DNA of 64,000 nucleotides from Oxytricha trifallax. Lineage: Eukaryota > Ciliophora > Spirotrichea > Sporadotrichida > Oxytrichidae. Positions within the stretch are counted from its first letter, which is position 1; every line of letters begins with the position of its first letter. The notes beneath the pieces were generated by a model. The model was not told the DNA's origin. It searched no databases and worked only from the letters and a program-made list of their open reading frames with translations. Positions 35,668 to 48,681 of the stretch are shown piece by piece. The DNA lies in assembly GCA_000711775.1 (NCBI GenBank), contig ARYC01003299.1, positions 1 to 64,000 on the forward strand, read 5' to 3'. Made by a program: the position numbers and the translations under genes.

Positions 35668-37754
35668 TCAAACCTAAAATTCACATATTTTATATAGTAA
35701 AGCAAATATATTATTGGGGAATGGCAAGTTAGGCATGGAGCTGTCTCTCTCCTAATTTATTTGATAACCGTCTTTCAGCCTGTCTAAATGTCTGTAAATT
35801 CTCTTCAGGTTTGTCTCGAGTAGCTGAATTCCAATATGAATGTATTTATAGTCTGTTTTCATGCTTAAATTCAGAGGAATTGGTCTATAAATAAGTTTAT
35901 TTATAAATCTCTCAGTAATTAACATTAGGGAATATAAAGTATGAAATACAAGCGTACTCTTATTTAGTGTTCAATATTAGCGATCTATGCCCATTGAAAA
36001 TCATGGGATTTTTAACAGCAGCCCCTAAACATACACTCAAATGCATGACCACCTGCACTATTTAGCCAAGAGCCACGCTTAACTTAATTTGATACTTCTG
36101 TGAGTCCAAATATTTATTTCTCAGCTGTGAATTCGTTGTGAAGTACTTAAGCCCACTGTATAGTTTCATGGCCTCGAGAGTGAAGAAAATTTGGAAGAGC
36201 TCAAAAAGACATTTTGTTTAGCGTTGCAAGTAAATTACTTAACATAAGTCATAGTTTAAGCTACAAAAATATTAATTAATTACAAATATTTAGGATGGCC
36301 TAAGAAGTTGATAATTATTGCGTTAAATAGTTTTTATCAGGAAAATTTAATAATAAATTGATGTTAAATAAGGATAATTAATAATCAAAAGAAATTAAGC
36401 ATTGATAATTTATAAGCGATATTCGTAACATTGGCATTTATCTATGAAATTTATTTCACCAAACTGCCCTTATTATCTCTATGCATAGAGGTAATATCAT
36501 TTTCAGAGGCCAAGAAAACCATTTATATAATCACCCATGTCTCCTGCATTATTTTATTCACTATCTTAAATGTTTGCTTATTTTCCTCTTTATTTTTATG
36601 CTGGAACGTTAAAAAAGCCTGATCTTAGTCATTTTCTTAATCAAAATTAAGCTTTGGCAATTAGTCTTCATCCTTGTTTTCTGTCCTAATGTCATTAAGA
36701 CTTTAACTTTGAGGTTGTGAAACTATCCTTTAAACTCCACTTACTTTCAAAATACTGGAGAATTGAGAACGAATTCAGTCATTATAAATTGGTAGATCGA
36801 CTTGTAAACCTTGTTCCCACACTCTGAAAATCTACTAGCTTTTAGATTTATAGTATTTTTCTTTTAATTAAGTCAGTTACTATAAATGTAAAAGCATTTA
36901 TCAAATTAAATAATGACAGGAAAAAATGAATAGATAGAACTAAATCATTATAATTACATTTTGATTAAGTTGACTATCAATATAATCCATTATGACATCA
37001 AAGTCTTCTGCCTGATCTTATTCTTGATTTTATTGAACGCCTTGATAATTCTTATTTTATTTGTGAATATGAGATGGAATAATTGAACTCATCAGCTGAG
37101 GATAATAGTGATATATTTCTTTCTAAACTAGAGTAAACCATTTTGGATTGGCTTCAACCTATAAATTGCGTTCTTATATAAATTAACTTACATTTCTAGT
37201 GAGTATAGGTGATTAAGTAGCTTGATTACTCAAACAAGCAAAACTATAGATTTTGGTCCCACTAAGATTATCAATAAGTGGTTGGATCTTACTAATAACA
37301 TTAGTCTCATTGCTACTTGCATTTTTACTTATATTTTATTAAGAAATCTTAGAAGACTTATTGTCTTTCTGTAGCTGTGAAGATTGCCCAGTTAGCAACC
37401 CACTTCTGCTTCTTTAATGAAAACCAGCATTAACTCCCACAATTTATTACATAGAAATTGTGGCCACTTAAACTCCTGCTCTATGTTGCCAAGGATATTA
37501 TTGTTTTAATTCTTGCTATTAGTGTTGTTAACAGTCGATCTGCAATTATCGTAAAGACCTGGTGAATCGCCGATAGTTTTGATAGTTCTTAAGTTTGAGA
37601 GATACTCCTACTTTTTTAAGCCAAATTAGGCGCCTTGGCGATTCATGAATTCGTTGACTTGCTGAGGGGCAGAGGGATCTTGATAAATCTGATTTTTCTT
37701 CTTATCAACAGTTGGCATCATACTGCCTGCGTCTTTCACTCTATTGTATATCAT
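35668..37754 (-). CDS. UVRAG/Vps38/Atg14-like protein
   Basis: Minus-strand gene from ATG 37754 (MIYNRVKDAGSMMPTVDKKK). The N-terminal half is polar (VNEFMNRQGAQFGLKKQEYL; TKIYSFACLSNQATQSPILT). Then comes a helical middle and a conserved-looking C-terminal part: KYQIKLSVALGQIVQVVMHL, AAVKNPMIFNGHRSLILN, IYRPIPLNLSMKTDYKYIHI, GIQLLETNLKRI. This pattern (hydrophobic helix, PxxxxGxRS, then a short beta/helix) is typical of the UVRAG/Atg14 subunits of PI3-kinase complexes that act in autophagy and endosome traffic. There are frame steps near 37410 and 35875. The stop is at 35668-35670. The call rests on motif similarity only. Confidence 0.55.
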
Positions 37755-37959
37755 TTTATTACTATATCTGAACTATTAATAGTTTGGAAATAAATGATAA
37801 GAAATATTAATTATAGCAATTGCCAGGCATATTAGTAAAATATTCAAAATAATAAGATTGTATGTGATTATTCCAATTTATTTTGTGAAAGTATTATTAT
37901 TAATATTCATGATGTTTTTTAAACAAAATAAAGTGAATTAGAAAATGAATTTAGAATAA

Positions 37960-37996
37960 TAACAATAGTAATAGTAGTAATAGTAATAGCAAATCT
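37960..37996. repeat. AATAGT simple repeat
   Basis: Short imperfect run of AATAGT/AGTAAT units just past the acidic C-terminus of the next gene. It could be coding (Tyr-rich on the minus strand) or untranslated. Confidence 0.5.
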
Positions 37997-40460
37997 AACA
38001 AAAAAACGTTTCATCTTCATATTCTTCCTCATCTTCATCTTTATCATCGAATATTTTAATTTTTTTGCCCTTCTCTCTGTGGCTCCTTGAACTCCCTCTT
38101 CGTTGACGTCTTCAGTCTTACCAGGTGCAACACCTCTAAAAATAAAATGTTAGATATGTTTTTGTAATTTACATTAAAGTTGAATGACACAGAGCACTCT
38201 GATCAGACATTTTTTAAATTATTTATTTGTCTATTTCATTATTTAATACTATTCACTTTATTCAAAAAATATCGTAATTATAAGGATTTGAAAAATTTAA
38301 TTCTAAAAAAAATTATCATTTTATTACAATTCATTAAGCCTCATTAAATTCTTAATTTTATTATGATTGAATTTATAAAAATAATTTGGAGACAACTTAG
38401 TAAAACTCAATATTAAATATATTTCGAATCATTTAAAACACTTTCTTTCTCAAAAATATGACTACTTGTCTATTTTCCCCTAATTTACCCGAGCAGCTTT
38501 ATTGGAAGCATCTTGGAAAGTATTATTGTCAGCAATATCATTCTCTATGACCTCTAAGAACTGCTTGTCAATCATTAGTTGTAAGGCATTTTGAATTCTC
38601 TAAATATAGTAAGGATCAAATTCTCCAGTGTTGTCATCGCCCAAGACATGACAGACTACTCCAACCACTTGCTGACTTCTGCACACAAATGTAACTAACT
38701 TTCTGATTTTACTATGATTTAAGAGCTTTCTCTATTTTTTGTTTTTAATTTCTTAGGTGTCTTCCTTTCTATATCGCAGTTCCATCTCGTTTATTGCATA
38801 AATTGCTAATACATAATATTATTTTTTAATAATATATCATCCAGCACTAACTCATCTCTAAAGGGAGATTAGAATATTTGAAATTGATAACTAATCTAGC
38901 AATAATAGCTTTTTGAAATCTTTATCGATGTTACTGCCAGCCACAATAGTGCTAAACTTCTCTGCAGGTGAATCAGATAATTTTCTTGCTCTTTGCTTAT
39001 CTGGAGAAGCAATACCTTCAGCATCATCATCATCTTCATCAGAATCATCTTTACCTTTCTTGTTTGTGTTGCTCTTACCACAGTCTTTGCTGTCCTCATC
39101 CAATTTCATGTAGTCACCTTGTTCAGCTACTTGATTGACATAATCATCATCAGCATCTATAATTTCTATATTTTTAAAATTGGGATGAAATAATGATAAG
39201 CTAATGTCAACCGAGAGATCCAGAACTGTATCTTCTTATATGTTATATGTATCTTCTTATCCCTTCTTTTTGAATGAATTCTTTCCTCTGAGCCAAAATG
39301 TGTCAATTATAGTCTCTTCAGTAGCACTCTGAGCTCTCTCAAACAAATTAGATAAATTAGCGATTCTGATCAGTGGCTTTAAATAAACACTCTCTAGTGT
39401 ATTAACGATTTAATAAACTTTGTAGAACATTACAGCACCTTCAATTTGCAGTGTTTGGGGTCTTTCAATGTAAGAAGTTGTTAATTTAAGACATATCATC
39501 ATATACAGCGTTGAGGAACTCTGAAGCATCCATTAGTAGCTTTTCAGAGAGGTTTATTACGAGTGAGGACAATTGAGATGAAAGTAAATTCAAGGGATTC
39601 ATTAATATGTATGGCAGAGCGAGTTGGGTCACACTTTAATTGCTTCCAGCTAAAGCTTAATCATTTTATCCTAGATGTGTGCCTACTGCCAGAATTTACA
39701 CTTATTAGAACAGAGTTATGAAGATTTGACTTAATCTAGCATTAACTTTGCTTATTTCATCTCTTTGATCGTTGGGCTTTTAATCTAAAATGTTAAAGAA
39801 TCGAGTTTTTAAGAGTTAGAAAAGTTAGTGTTTAGCTTCAGTTGCTGTACTCTTAACTATGCTGTCTGGTTCTGTAATGGCAAGATTATAACTATCTATA
39901 AATTACAATGAATAAAATAAATTTACCAGCAAATTCTCTTTTTCTATTGATGCAAATGAAGCTTTATATAAGCTATCCTACTTACTAGAGTAGAAGCCAT
40001 TATTACTAGAGTTACCATTTTGATTTTCATGAATTTTATCAACTTGTATGACAGGCCAAACTTTTACATTATTTATCATAGCCTCTTAAGATTATTGCTA
40101 CTTATGACTATTATTTTGGCCTTTCTATTACTACTGCAATGATTGACTAATGAGAATTTAAATTATTTCAAATATTTTACATAGAAAAAGAATAGATAAA
40201 AGCATCTTCGCCCAGTGCACTTTTTGTCGGACTAGAACAAGTCAAGAAAATACCTTTTGAGTTTTTGGAATTTTTGAACTTTCTATGATGCCGGGAAAGA
40301 GTAAATAAACTGTTTAATAAGAATTAGCAAGATCCAAATAAAAATCTTACGGATTCTTAACCCTCATCTTTGTTGATGTGCAGTAAAGACAAGCAAAATC
40401 AAAATTATAGAAGTTTTTTGTCTTTAAAGAGCCGAGATACTCACTTTACTTTGCTGCCAT
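37990..40460 (-). CDS. Unknown protein with acidic C-terminal part
   Basis: ATG 40460 (MAAKQSEYLGSLKTKNFYNF). A possible intron or IES lies near 40250-40370. Then one frame is open for about 260 codons (40243-39464; e.g. LLVNLFYSLQFIDSYNLAIT, LALPYILMNPLNLLSSQLSS). The next frame runs 39480-38870 (ERPQTLQIEGAVMFYKVYQI, then an acidic DDSDEDDDDAEG stretch and KLSDSPAEKFSTIVAG). A further block at 38780-38460 reads RSQQVVGVVCHVLGDDNTGE and IQNALQLMIDKQFLEVIEND, and the last part is highly acidic (FDDKDEDEEEYEDE). The exact stop is not resolved. No family is recognised. It is among the best preserved genes in the window. Confidence 0.55.
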
Positions 40461-40801
40461 GATTTAAGATATTTAAATGTTTTTTAATTTTAAATTATCA
40501 TTGAAATTTTGCTCATAATATCTGGTTGAACTACATATTTTTTCCTTTCCTCTTAGTAATTTAGCATAAATTATTAAAATGTAATTATTCATCAGATTAA
40601 ATTAAAATGTTAAAATTATAGCCACTCAATAGACTTTTTCTTTTAATCAAGAGAAATTCAAAAAAGTCTTTTTTCGCAGGATCATACTAACTTATTTTGA
40701 TTTATGCGAAGCTTTAATAGAAAACTAAGCTTTAACTTTACTTTACTCAAGACTCAGAATTAGCCAAGAAAATTTTCTCAAATTCTCATTTGAATAATAT
40801 G

Positions 40802-41567
40802 GTAAGGTTTGTTCCATATAGTTTAAAAATAAATTTGAAACGTAATAACAGCAATCTATAAAAAAGTATAATTATTTAAAATAATGCTATAGATTTTTGC
40901 AATTTTAGTGTTATTTGGATTTAAGCTTGAGTATTTATAACCCCCCCTCCCTAGTTTACTATATTTAATTTTGAATATAATCATTGATGACTTTAACCTT
41001 AATTTCCTTTTCTTAATATCATTATTGTTACGCTTATGTATAAACCATTAAACTCTGATAGATGAGTTTTTATTAGTAATTATCCTGAATTTTATTTCTT
41101 AATAAACTTGATGATAAAGTTAGTCGCATAAATCTTTAAGGGTTTATGAGAAATACATTTAGATTTTTAACAATGATCAACATATATTTATTAATAGTAA
41201 TGGTCTATATATAGAATCCTGAATTATCAAAAAGAATCCTTATTAAAATCTTAAAGGTACTGTGATAAATCTGAAAGGATTAGACTAAGAACTTTATGGA
41301 TGTAATAATCCTTAACTAATGCATACTCTTTATTATACATTCAATCATATTAATTCTGATATATAAACACTAAAATCACATAAATCAAAGTAACTCAATG
41401 ATCATTATTGACACACGTGACATCAAAAATTTATTTAATCAAACTAATCATCAACATAAAAATTTGAAAAAGGACACTATTCCGAAGGCTCTGGCCTTTG
41501 GCAAATGATTTGTTATCTTAGTTTTTTTATGAATAAAGATATTAACTAATATATATTTGATTTTAAG
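40802..41567 (+). other. Intron (with probable germline insert) of hydrolase copy 1
   Basis: Starts GTAAGG and ends TTTTAAG at the same codon position as the 124-nt intron of copy 2. The extra 640 bp is AT-rich and featureless apart from a C-rich tract near 40941. Confidence 0.55.
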
Positions 41568-41678
41568 CATTTTGTACCGAGTTTTTTCCTGCAATCATGC
41601 CATTAAAAAACAGTTTTGAGCTCATTGATGGGAAGTTTGTTAAATATTTTAATACAATTCTTTTTAAAAGGGAAATAT

Positions 41679-42330
41679 TTACTTAGGCTATAGATACAAA
41701 ACTCACCTGCATAAGGTGTACTTTTATAATTTTATTCTGATAGACCTAAAACTTATGAGTAATTCTTTCTAAAGAAGTTTGGGTCTTCGTATTTTAGTTT
41801 TTTATATAACTCACTGCCATAGTCAAAATATAATAAATTTACCATTAAGAAAGTTGTTCAATTTTTCTTAAAAAAATATTTTTGATTTTATTTGGTACAG
41901 TTCTTGAATGAACAATAGTAGAAAGTAAAAAATATGACAAATAATGAAGAAATTTTTATTTTTATAAAAATTCATGAAAAATTTCCAATTTTTACAGATA
42001 ATTTTATAAAATTAAAAATATCTTAAAGTCTACCCAATTTTATTTTTATTAAGTTAATAGCTAAAATATTTTTCTGACTTTTTCTACTATTTTTCAGCGT
42101 CAAGAGCTCTATCAGATTACAACAATTATTATTATATTTTAAAGATATAGGTCATAACTATCACAATGGTAAATTGTTTTATTTTTTGACTTTGGCATAA
42201 GTTATTTCAATAATTAAAATCTGAGGACGAAAGTTCATAACAAAAATATACTCATGAGTTGTAGTTCTATCAGAATAAAATAAAATCGAACACCCTCTGT
42301 GGGAGAGTTTTTGTCACTTTTGTTTTACTT
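41679..42330 (+). other. IES in hydrolase copy 1, 6-bp pointer
   Basis: TTACTT at 41679-41684 and 42325-42330. Deleting 646 bp joins REIFT to FQDGAHA. Copy 2 reads REIFTFHDGGH with no interruption, which confirms the boundary by comparison. Confidence 0.8.
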
Positions 42331-42428
42331 TTCAAGATGGTGCTCATGCTATCATTCAAAACCCTTAATCTTTTCAGTTGTTTGATTGAGTTTTTGATTT
42401 CTAAAAGGGGGCAATCAATGCATAACTT

Positions 42429-43486
42429 ATGAGGGTTTATGCAAAGGTTTATGGTTTTGATATTAGTAATTCAAGCGAATATATGCGATATTTTGAATTA
42501 GTTTATGACTGTGGGTATAAAGAAATATTGTATAAGTTGTATTTGGGTACTATGAATACATTGAATAGCTTAAACCTATTCTTAATTACACGTCTACATC
42601 TAGGCTACTCCACAAATTTTCTGCTACTGTTAGCTCTCACTATCTAATAGCTCTAAATTTTAAGAGATATGAACTTAATTCTAAACCTAAAGCACCTTTA
42701 AAATTTTAGCAACATCATTTTGATTAACTCGTCAATTATATTACTCTAAAATACTTGGTTCATTTCTCTCTTGTTTAAAGAGATGTGATATTTCATCGCC
42801 TATTTCCTGAGCTTCACATCTCTGCTAAGTCTATAGTCAACAAAATTATAAATAATGGAATATCTTACTAGAAGTTCGATTGCATTAAGATAATTATTGA
42901 TTGTAATGTTCCATTTTATAAGACAAATTTAAATTATCTATACTATCATATGCGCAGAGCTTTGTTGGATAATAATAATAAGTTCATTTATACCGATGAG
43001 GCTGTGTTTACGTTCAATTCTTTTACATCGAGGTCTTGGTACAAGAGTTACAGCAATATTGAAGTTTATGACAATAAGGTTAGGATTTAAACTCGTATTA
43101 TCCTTGGTTGAATTAGAGAACCTTATGAGCTAGAGGCTTATGTTATTCACTCTCGTTCAATAGAAATTTAATAATATATACAGTTTTTACATTATCTCAG
43201 GGATAATTATGCTGACTCAGAAATTAATCGCAATACTTAAGACTCAAGGAAGAAATATTAAAAGCTTAACATAATACCTGTATTTAATATTGCTTATAGC
43301 CTGGTATTAAGATATATTGGGGACTATTGAAGTACCATTACAAGAAACTTCTGCCTACAACTTGATGCGTGATTTGAGGATAGATATAGTAGATTTTTAA
43401 AAAAGAGTTAGCGATGATAAGCTAAAGTTTGTGATATTAGGGAAGATTTTGTGCTTATAAATAAGTATTTAGATTTAATTGAATGA
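42429..43486 (+). pseudogene. TBE-C transposase remnant
   Basis: Recognisable pieces line up with TBE-A: FIYTDEAVFTFNSF around the first catalytic Asp, SRSWYKSYSNIEVYDNKV after it, and the end of the gene (FNLIE, TGA 43484-43486). The DNLSVHK region and the FNGIEFYW region are largely lost through indels. Confidence 0.7.
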
Positions 43487-43499
43487 ATAGGTTCCCATA

Positions 43500-44280
43500 T
43501 TTAATGAGCCCTTAAATTGATTACGATTATCTTTTATTTCTTCTGCTTGTGGCTTGCTGGGTCCCATGTTTCTCCTCTTAGAGTAAACTCATCATTTATG
43601 TTCAAATATATGATTTTTATAAATCTTTGAATTTTCTTCTTCCCAGCTCATGCTTTATTGAGACTTTCTCTCTCTCTTTGTTTTAATTGCTACGCTCTTT
43701 AAGCATAGCCAGGTTTTCATATAAAATAGAAGTCTAAGCTTACTTGAGATGAATGGATGCTTTTGCAGCTCCGAAAGCCATGAGTCACTCATTTTAATGT
43801 CCTACTTTTCTTTTTCTTCTAGAGAGACAATGTAGAGCACCTTTTGAATTTCTTTTAAATATCTTCATTTAAGTATTCAGTTTAAAAGTTATTTCCAAGA
43901 AAGCCAAAGAAGAAATTTCTCTGGTAACTTATTGGAGAGTAGTAACTTTGAAGGAAGATAAATTGCAAGATCTGGATCACTCATCGCATCATCACAATTG
44001 TTTGTCACTGAGATTTCTGGGTAGTTAGGAATCTCAAGCATCTTTATTTCATTAGTTTTAAAAGCATTTTTCTCTTCACTTAGTAAAGCTTTTAAGAAAG
44101 AGATATTAATTACATCCAGGGTTGGTAAGAACAATCCAACTATTATTAATAAGTTATTTTAAGATGAAAAAATACCTTGCTAAACCAAGCATCAGTTTAT
44201 GTCCTCCTTTCTTTGAATTATCTTAGTAATTCTTGAGATTAAATTCACTAAGGATTTAGAACTAACTATGGAGATTCAAC
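43500..44280 (-). pseudogene. TBE-C 22-kDa gene remnant with conserved intron
   Basis: Exon 2 is open for about 80 codons (MFLPTLDVINISFLKALLSE, then IPNYPEISVTN and LPSKLLLSNKLPEKF), clearly the same protein as in TBE-A. A 36-nt GT-AG intron (44140-44175) precedes it. The 3' part is broken. Confidence 0.7.
44140..44175 (-). other. Intron in TBE-C 22-kDa gene
   Basis: GTATTTTTTC...AATAATAG on the minus strand, 36 nt, at the same position and of the same length as in TBE-A and TBE-B. Confidence 0.65.
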
Positions 44281-45049
44281 CTGAATTAGATATACAGATA
44301 AAGATGTAAGAGCTTTTTAAAAGTTTCAGAGTTTGACTTCTATTTTTATCAAATTTTATCTATTAAATTTCGCCTAATAATATTAAATTTAATGAGGTGG
44401 TTGTCCTAATTTAATTAAAACATAATTAGGATGTTAAATTTAAGTTCAATATCCTATTAGGCACTAAATTAACATTCATGATGAATTTTAGAAAAAAAAA
44501 TACATTCGAAATATGAATTATAAAATATGCAATTAGTTTTAAGACTTCGAAAAATAAATATCGAAGAAACGCTTTGTCATCTTTCCATATTATTTTTAAG
44601 ATATCACAATTTGCATATATGCTTATATCTTCGCCATTTATTCCAGTTCCTCTTTCGAGTCTTTGTCGTGACTCACCATTGCTCTTCTCAGGCAACACAC
44701 CAGTAAATTTAATAATTTTTTAGATATTTATTTTGTAACTTAAATTTTTATTAATGAACAGCATCAGAATTTTCATTTTTGTATATTATTAATTTTTATT
44801 TAATCAAAATTCTGCATAAATTTTAAAATTTTAATTTTCCCTTCATTTTTACAAGAACATCTTTAAGTACGCCACCTAACTTTTCAAAACTTATTTAAAG
44901 CATTTTAATGCATAAAATGCATGATTTGAATTATCTTTAAAGTTAGAAATAAAAAACCAACTTCTCTCGATCTTTTTACATTAGATCACTGGAACTAAGC
45001 TCTGACTTGATAATATAAGCATAATTAAACTACCTGTATAATAATTAAT

Positions 45050-46460
45050 AGCATTTATTAAATGAGCTGCAACCAGCTAAGAAAGTGGTACTGCTTAACA
45101 TTAGCCAGTAATTCTTTGTTTCATGAATTAAAAGAAATTTATACATGTGATACCTCTACCTAATAAGAGAAGACTGAAATTTACTATCCTTAAGCCTAAA
45201 TCTTTGATTAATAGCTCATTTGATTAATAGAAATGCAATTTTAAGAAATTTATTACGAAGAATAAATAAAATTGGCAGAAGAAGAGGAGGAGAAGAAAAC
45301 AAAATTAGTTGAAAATTTTGTGCGATTAGTGCGATGAAATATTTATTTGCTATAAAGAATTATATTTTAGAGAAGCATTTCTAAGATTTGAAAAATATTT
45401 CTGCCCTTACTGCAATTATAAATTAAATCATTCAAGTGATCTGAAAGTTCACTTAAAAAAATATCAAGCAAGAAGTTTGAAAGAATAGATTTGAGACTGG
45501 AGAGGTCTTCCTAAAAAAAAGAAAGCCAAGATCCATAAGAGTCTCTCGAATAACGAGTTAAGAAAGATAATATGTTCATTAATGTAGTGAGAAACCTCCC
45601 TGCTTCTGAGATAGTGAAAATCACAATTATTATAGATGCAATAAAGCTTCCAATATTTAACGTAATTGACCTTAAACACTATATATAAAGTTTCTTGAGG
45701 ATAAGTCTTAAAAGAAAGTTACAACTGAAATTCAGTATGTTTATAAAATAAACTCATTCGAATATTTAAATGCGATAATAAATAAAATAAGGAATATGTC
45801 AATTAGAACGAAGCATTAACATAAGCTAAAAATAAAGATTGTAGGTTGATTATAAAGTTTGATGCAATTCTTCTCGCTAAAGATCACGTCGCTTTTCGAT
45901 TACCATTATACTTAAAATCTTTTAGAAACTATAAAAGAAATAAGATGTATTAAATAGCTGTCTCTTATCCTAACAAATGTTTGCTAAGCAATTTAGGAGC
46001 TTCATAACTTAAGACATTTTCCACATAGATCTGAAGCTTGAGAATATCATGCTTAACTTTCTCTTCTCTGAGTGGTTGTAATTGATTTTAATAGGTCATA
46101 GAGAGTAGAGGGGTTTGGGCTTGGTAACGTATTCGGCACTCTTGGTTACTTTCCAGAGAGAGAAAACTTGAGAGAGGGTGACATCAAGTGGGATATTTAG
46201 GATCTAGCAGCAATTATAGCAGAATGCGATATACCAAGAAATGATTACTACAGCTGCAAGAGAAAGATTAAAAGCATTAAATTCAACAGTATCTAGTAAA
46301 AAATATGATTAAGGTTGAAATGAGAGAAATGGCTGAATAGATTATTCTTAACAAAATTATACATCAGAGCATAGAATCGATTAGTATATAAAATGAATAG
46401 GAGATATTAAGTTAAGAAAGTTCACCCATGAAATCAAGGAACAGAATTTATAAAATAAAA
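45050..46460 (+). pseudogene. TBE-C zinc-finger/kinase remnant
   Basis: The region equivalent to the 57-kDa gene. Traces of a finger (YFCPYCNYKLNHSSDLKVH) and of the kinase end (GTLGYFPERENL, then a tail of basic residues) are visible in shifting frames. The HRD loop is not recognisable. Confidence 0.6.
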
Positions 46461-47799
46461 CTCCTTTAATTCTTTCACATTTACATTACATTAACCCTAA
46501 TAAAGTATATACATGTTTTATCAATCAAAAGCTCAATTAAATTACTGAAGAGGTTTTGGGGTTCTAAATGATTGGATAAATAAGATTCCTTTACATTTGA
46601 GTGATATAGATTACAAATAAAGTTATCCTAAAACTTTGTAAGCTATTGATAAAAGACCAATAGTTATTGTATTGCCTGGTCTCACTAGTAATAACAATGA
46701 AATTTTTCTGTAAAATTTATTGATTGAAGCCAAGAATCATGGATTCTAAGCCGTTGTAGTAAATTATAGAGATGCTTCTGATCTAGAGTTGAAAGTAATT
46801 TATATTATGAATATTTATCTTAATTTAGAGCCCAAAATTGTACTGTGCAGCAAGCACAGGAGATATATGAGAACCTTTGAATTATATTTTCAAGAAATAT
46901 TGCTGTGATAAATCAGGTTAAGATCTCAGAAAATTATTTCTTATTGGGAACTCAATGTGAGCAAATAAAATAGTTGTCAATTACTTAGATGAAGAAGGAG
47001 AGATCTAAGAGCAATTTTTGGGATAAATTCTATTTAATAAAGCTAAAAATATGAGGTCAATATTTCAGGAGCTTGCTGTATATAGCCTCTGATGAGTATG
47101 TGGGAAACTCAAAATTCAGTCAGGAATATTTTTATGGCCTCTTCAATTTAGCTATAGGGTCTAACCTAAAGCAAAAAATTTAAAATTCACAGACATCTTG
47201 CATAGTGAATACCTCATTTCTAATCAAATTGACTTAAATTAAACATTGAAAATGATAAATACTCTTCCTGATTATGATCATCATATAACCAGCAAAATAT
47301 TCGGATATGAAACCTTAGAAAATTACTGCACACAAAGCATCTAGTGTGCATTTCATACTTAAAATATAAATCCCAACTTTTATATTGATGGCCAAAGACG
47401 TTCCAGTTATTGGAGAGAAAAGTATAGCTTATTAAAGCTGTTAAGAAATTAAGAAAATTATATTGGGTTTTACTGACTTAGACTATTTCGAAACTTTATA
47501 TAGCTCTTAATAGTTGTTTGTGAAGCCTGTCTTTGAATTTCTTAATGCAATTAAAGAGTGATAAATAACAATATTCTTATGCAATTTAATTGATTTTTAC
47601 TTTGTAATCCTAATATTAATAAATATGTTTTTCATTAAAAGTGTTGAAAATTTTACAATTTCAGATTAATATTTAATACAAATATTGAAAAAGGAAAAAT
47701 GTTTAATATAGTTAAAATTCAATTAATCTAATTAAAATCCTACAAATAATCAATATTATGAGTCAAAATTTTATAAAAATGGGGTCTTTTTATCTTGCT

Positions 47800-48560
47800 C
47801 TATAGGTAATTCAAACTATAACTCTCAAAACGGGTCTGCTCTCTCATTATTTTTCAAATCTATGTGCTTGTTAGGTCCTTTACATTTCCGTTTAGAGCTA
47901 GTTTATTAATCTATCGGGCTTTAAAACTATATACGGTCCTTAACTCAATTTAAACTAAAATAGGGATTTCTCTCTGTGTTCTTCTCTCTTTCGTAGAGTA
48001 TAAAACTTGCCATATTTCCCATAAATTTTAAATCTAAATTTATATGAGATGAATTGATGCTCTGCAGTTCCTAGAGCCGCGTATTAATTTTGTTAATACT
48101 CAGCTTCTTTTTTTTGGAGAGATTTTTTTATTTTTTCTATTGAGTTTTTTAAACAGCTAAAGTTAAGCACTCAGGCTTAAGAGTTCTAAGAACTCCAAAG
48201 AAGTTGTTTGTCTCTGGCAACTTATGAGAGAGTTTGAATTTTAAAGGAAGTAGAGAGCAATATCTATTTCATTGATATCATCATCGAGTAGGTCTTTCAT
48301 CTGAGATTTTTCGGGAGGAAGGCTTATCTATCATTTAATTTCAATGCTCTCTTTTTTTCACATACCAAACTTTAAGAATGAGAATTTTGTTTCTTCCTGA
48401 GTTGGCAAAAATAATCAAATTCATCTTTGACTTTAAAGTTAAAAAGTATGAAAATAATCCTTTCTATACAATGTATCTGTATTGGTTCTCTTCCATCGGT
48501 ATTTCTCTATTAATTTTTAGAATAAATTCTCTTCGTTGCATCATTTATTAACTCCAACTT
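47800..48560 (-). mobile_element. TBE-D fragment (22-kDa region only)
   Basis: Sequence matching the 22-kDa part of TBE-C in order (the TCTCTCTCTTTG, AGATGAATGGATGC and CTTATTGGAGAG stretches have counterparts), without transposase, kinase or telomere-like ends. It lies between the two hydrolase copies and is a deletion remnant. Confidence 0.6.
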
Positions 48561-48681
48561 TAAAAATGATTGGAGAGTTTGAAAATATGAAAAATAAATT
48601 ATTATTCATTTTGCTAATTAAACCAATATAGAAATAAAATAAATGTAATATATCATAAAATAATAATTATACCTACTAAAA

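Larger units (their letters stand above)
42357..46566 (+). mobile_element. TBE-C, decayed telomere-bearing element (4.2 kb)
   Basis: Divergent TBE with the same three-gene order as A and B. The left end is CAAAACCCTTAATC. The right end is GGTTTTGGGGTTCTA, so the telomere-like tips are eroded. The flanks read ATT (42354-42356) and AAT (46567-46569), an ANT duplication with one change. It lies inside hydrolase copy 1 between codons for GAHAI and DW. All its genes are heavily broken, so it is an older insertion than A and B. Confidence 0.85.
40607..47561 (+). pseudogene. ABHD1/3-type alpha/beta hydrolase, copy 1, split by TBE-C
   Basis: Membrane-anchored lipase/esterase class (ABHD1/ABHD3, yeast Eht1). 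Exon 1 (40607-40801) has an N-terminal hydrophobic helix and SNSHLNNM, the family HLxT-like motif. An intron of 766 bp ends at 41567; exon 2 starts HFVPSFFL. An IES and then TBE-C interrupt the sequence before IDW. The core follows: IVIVLPGLTSNNNE and the nucleophile region LIGNSM-TGA. In-frame TGAs replace an Arg in DIREPLNYI and the Gly after the catalytic Ser, by comparison with copy 2. The last block ends LNAIKE/TGA 47559-47561. It is very probably a decayed copy. Confidence 0.75.

Noticed and set aside
36431..36622. Plus-strand frame with hydrophobic stretches
   Set aside because: It is antisense to the polar middle part of the UVRAG-like gene, which is continuous on the minus strand.
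38896..39193. Three overlapping frames of 66-67 codons on both strands near 39000
   Set aside because: They are shadows of the acidic stretch of the minus-strand gene, whose own frame runs far beyond them on both sides.
44426..45679. Minus-strand frames at 44426-44698 and 45464-45679
   Set aside because: They fall in the spacer and antisense to the zinc-finger/kinase remnant of TBE-C.
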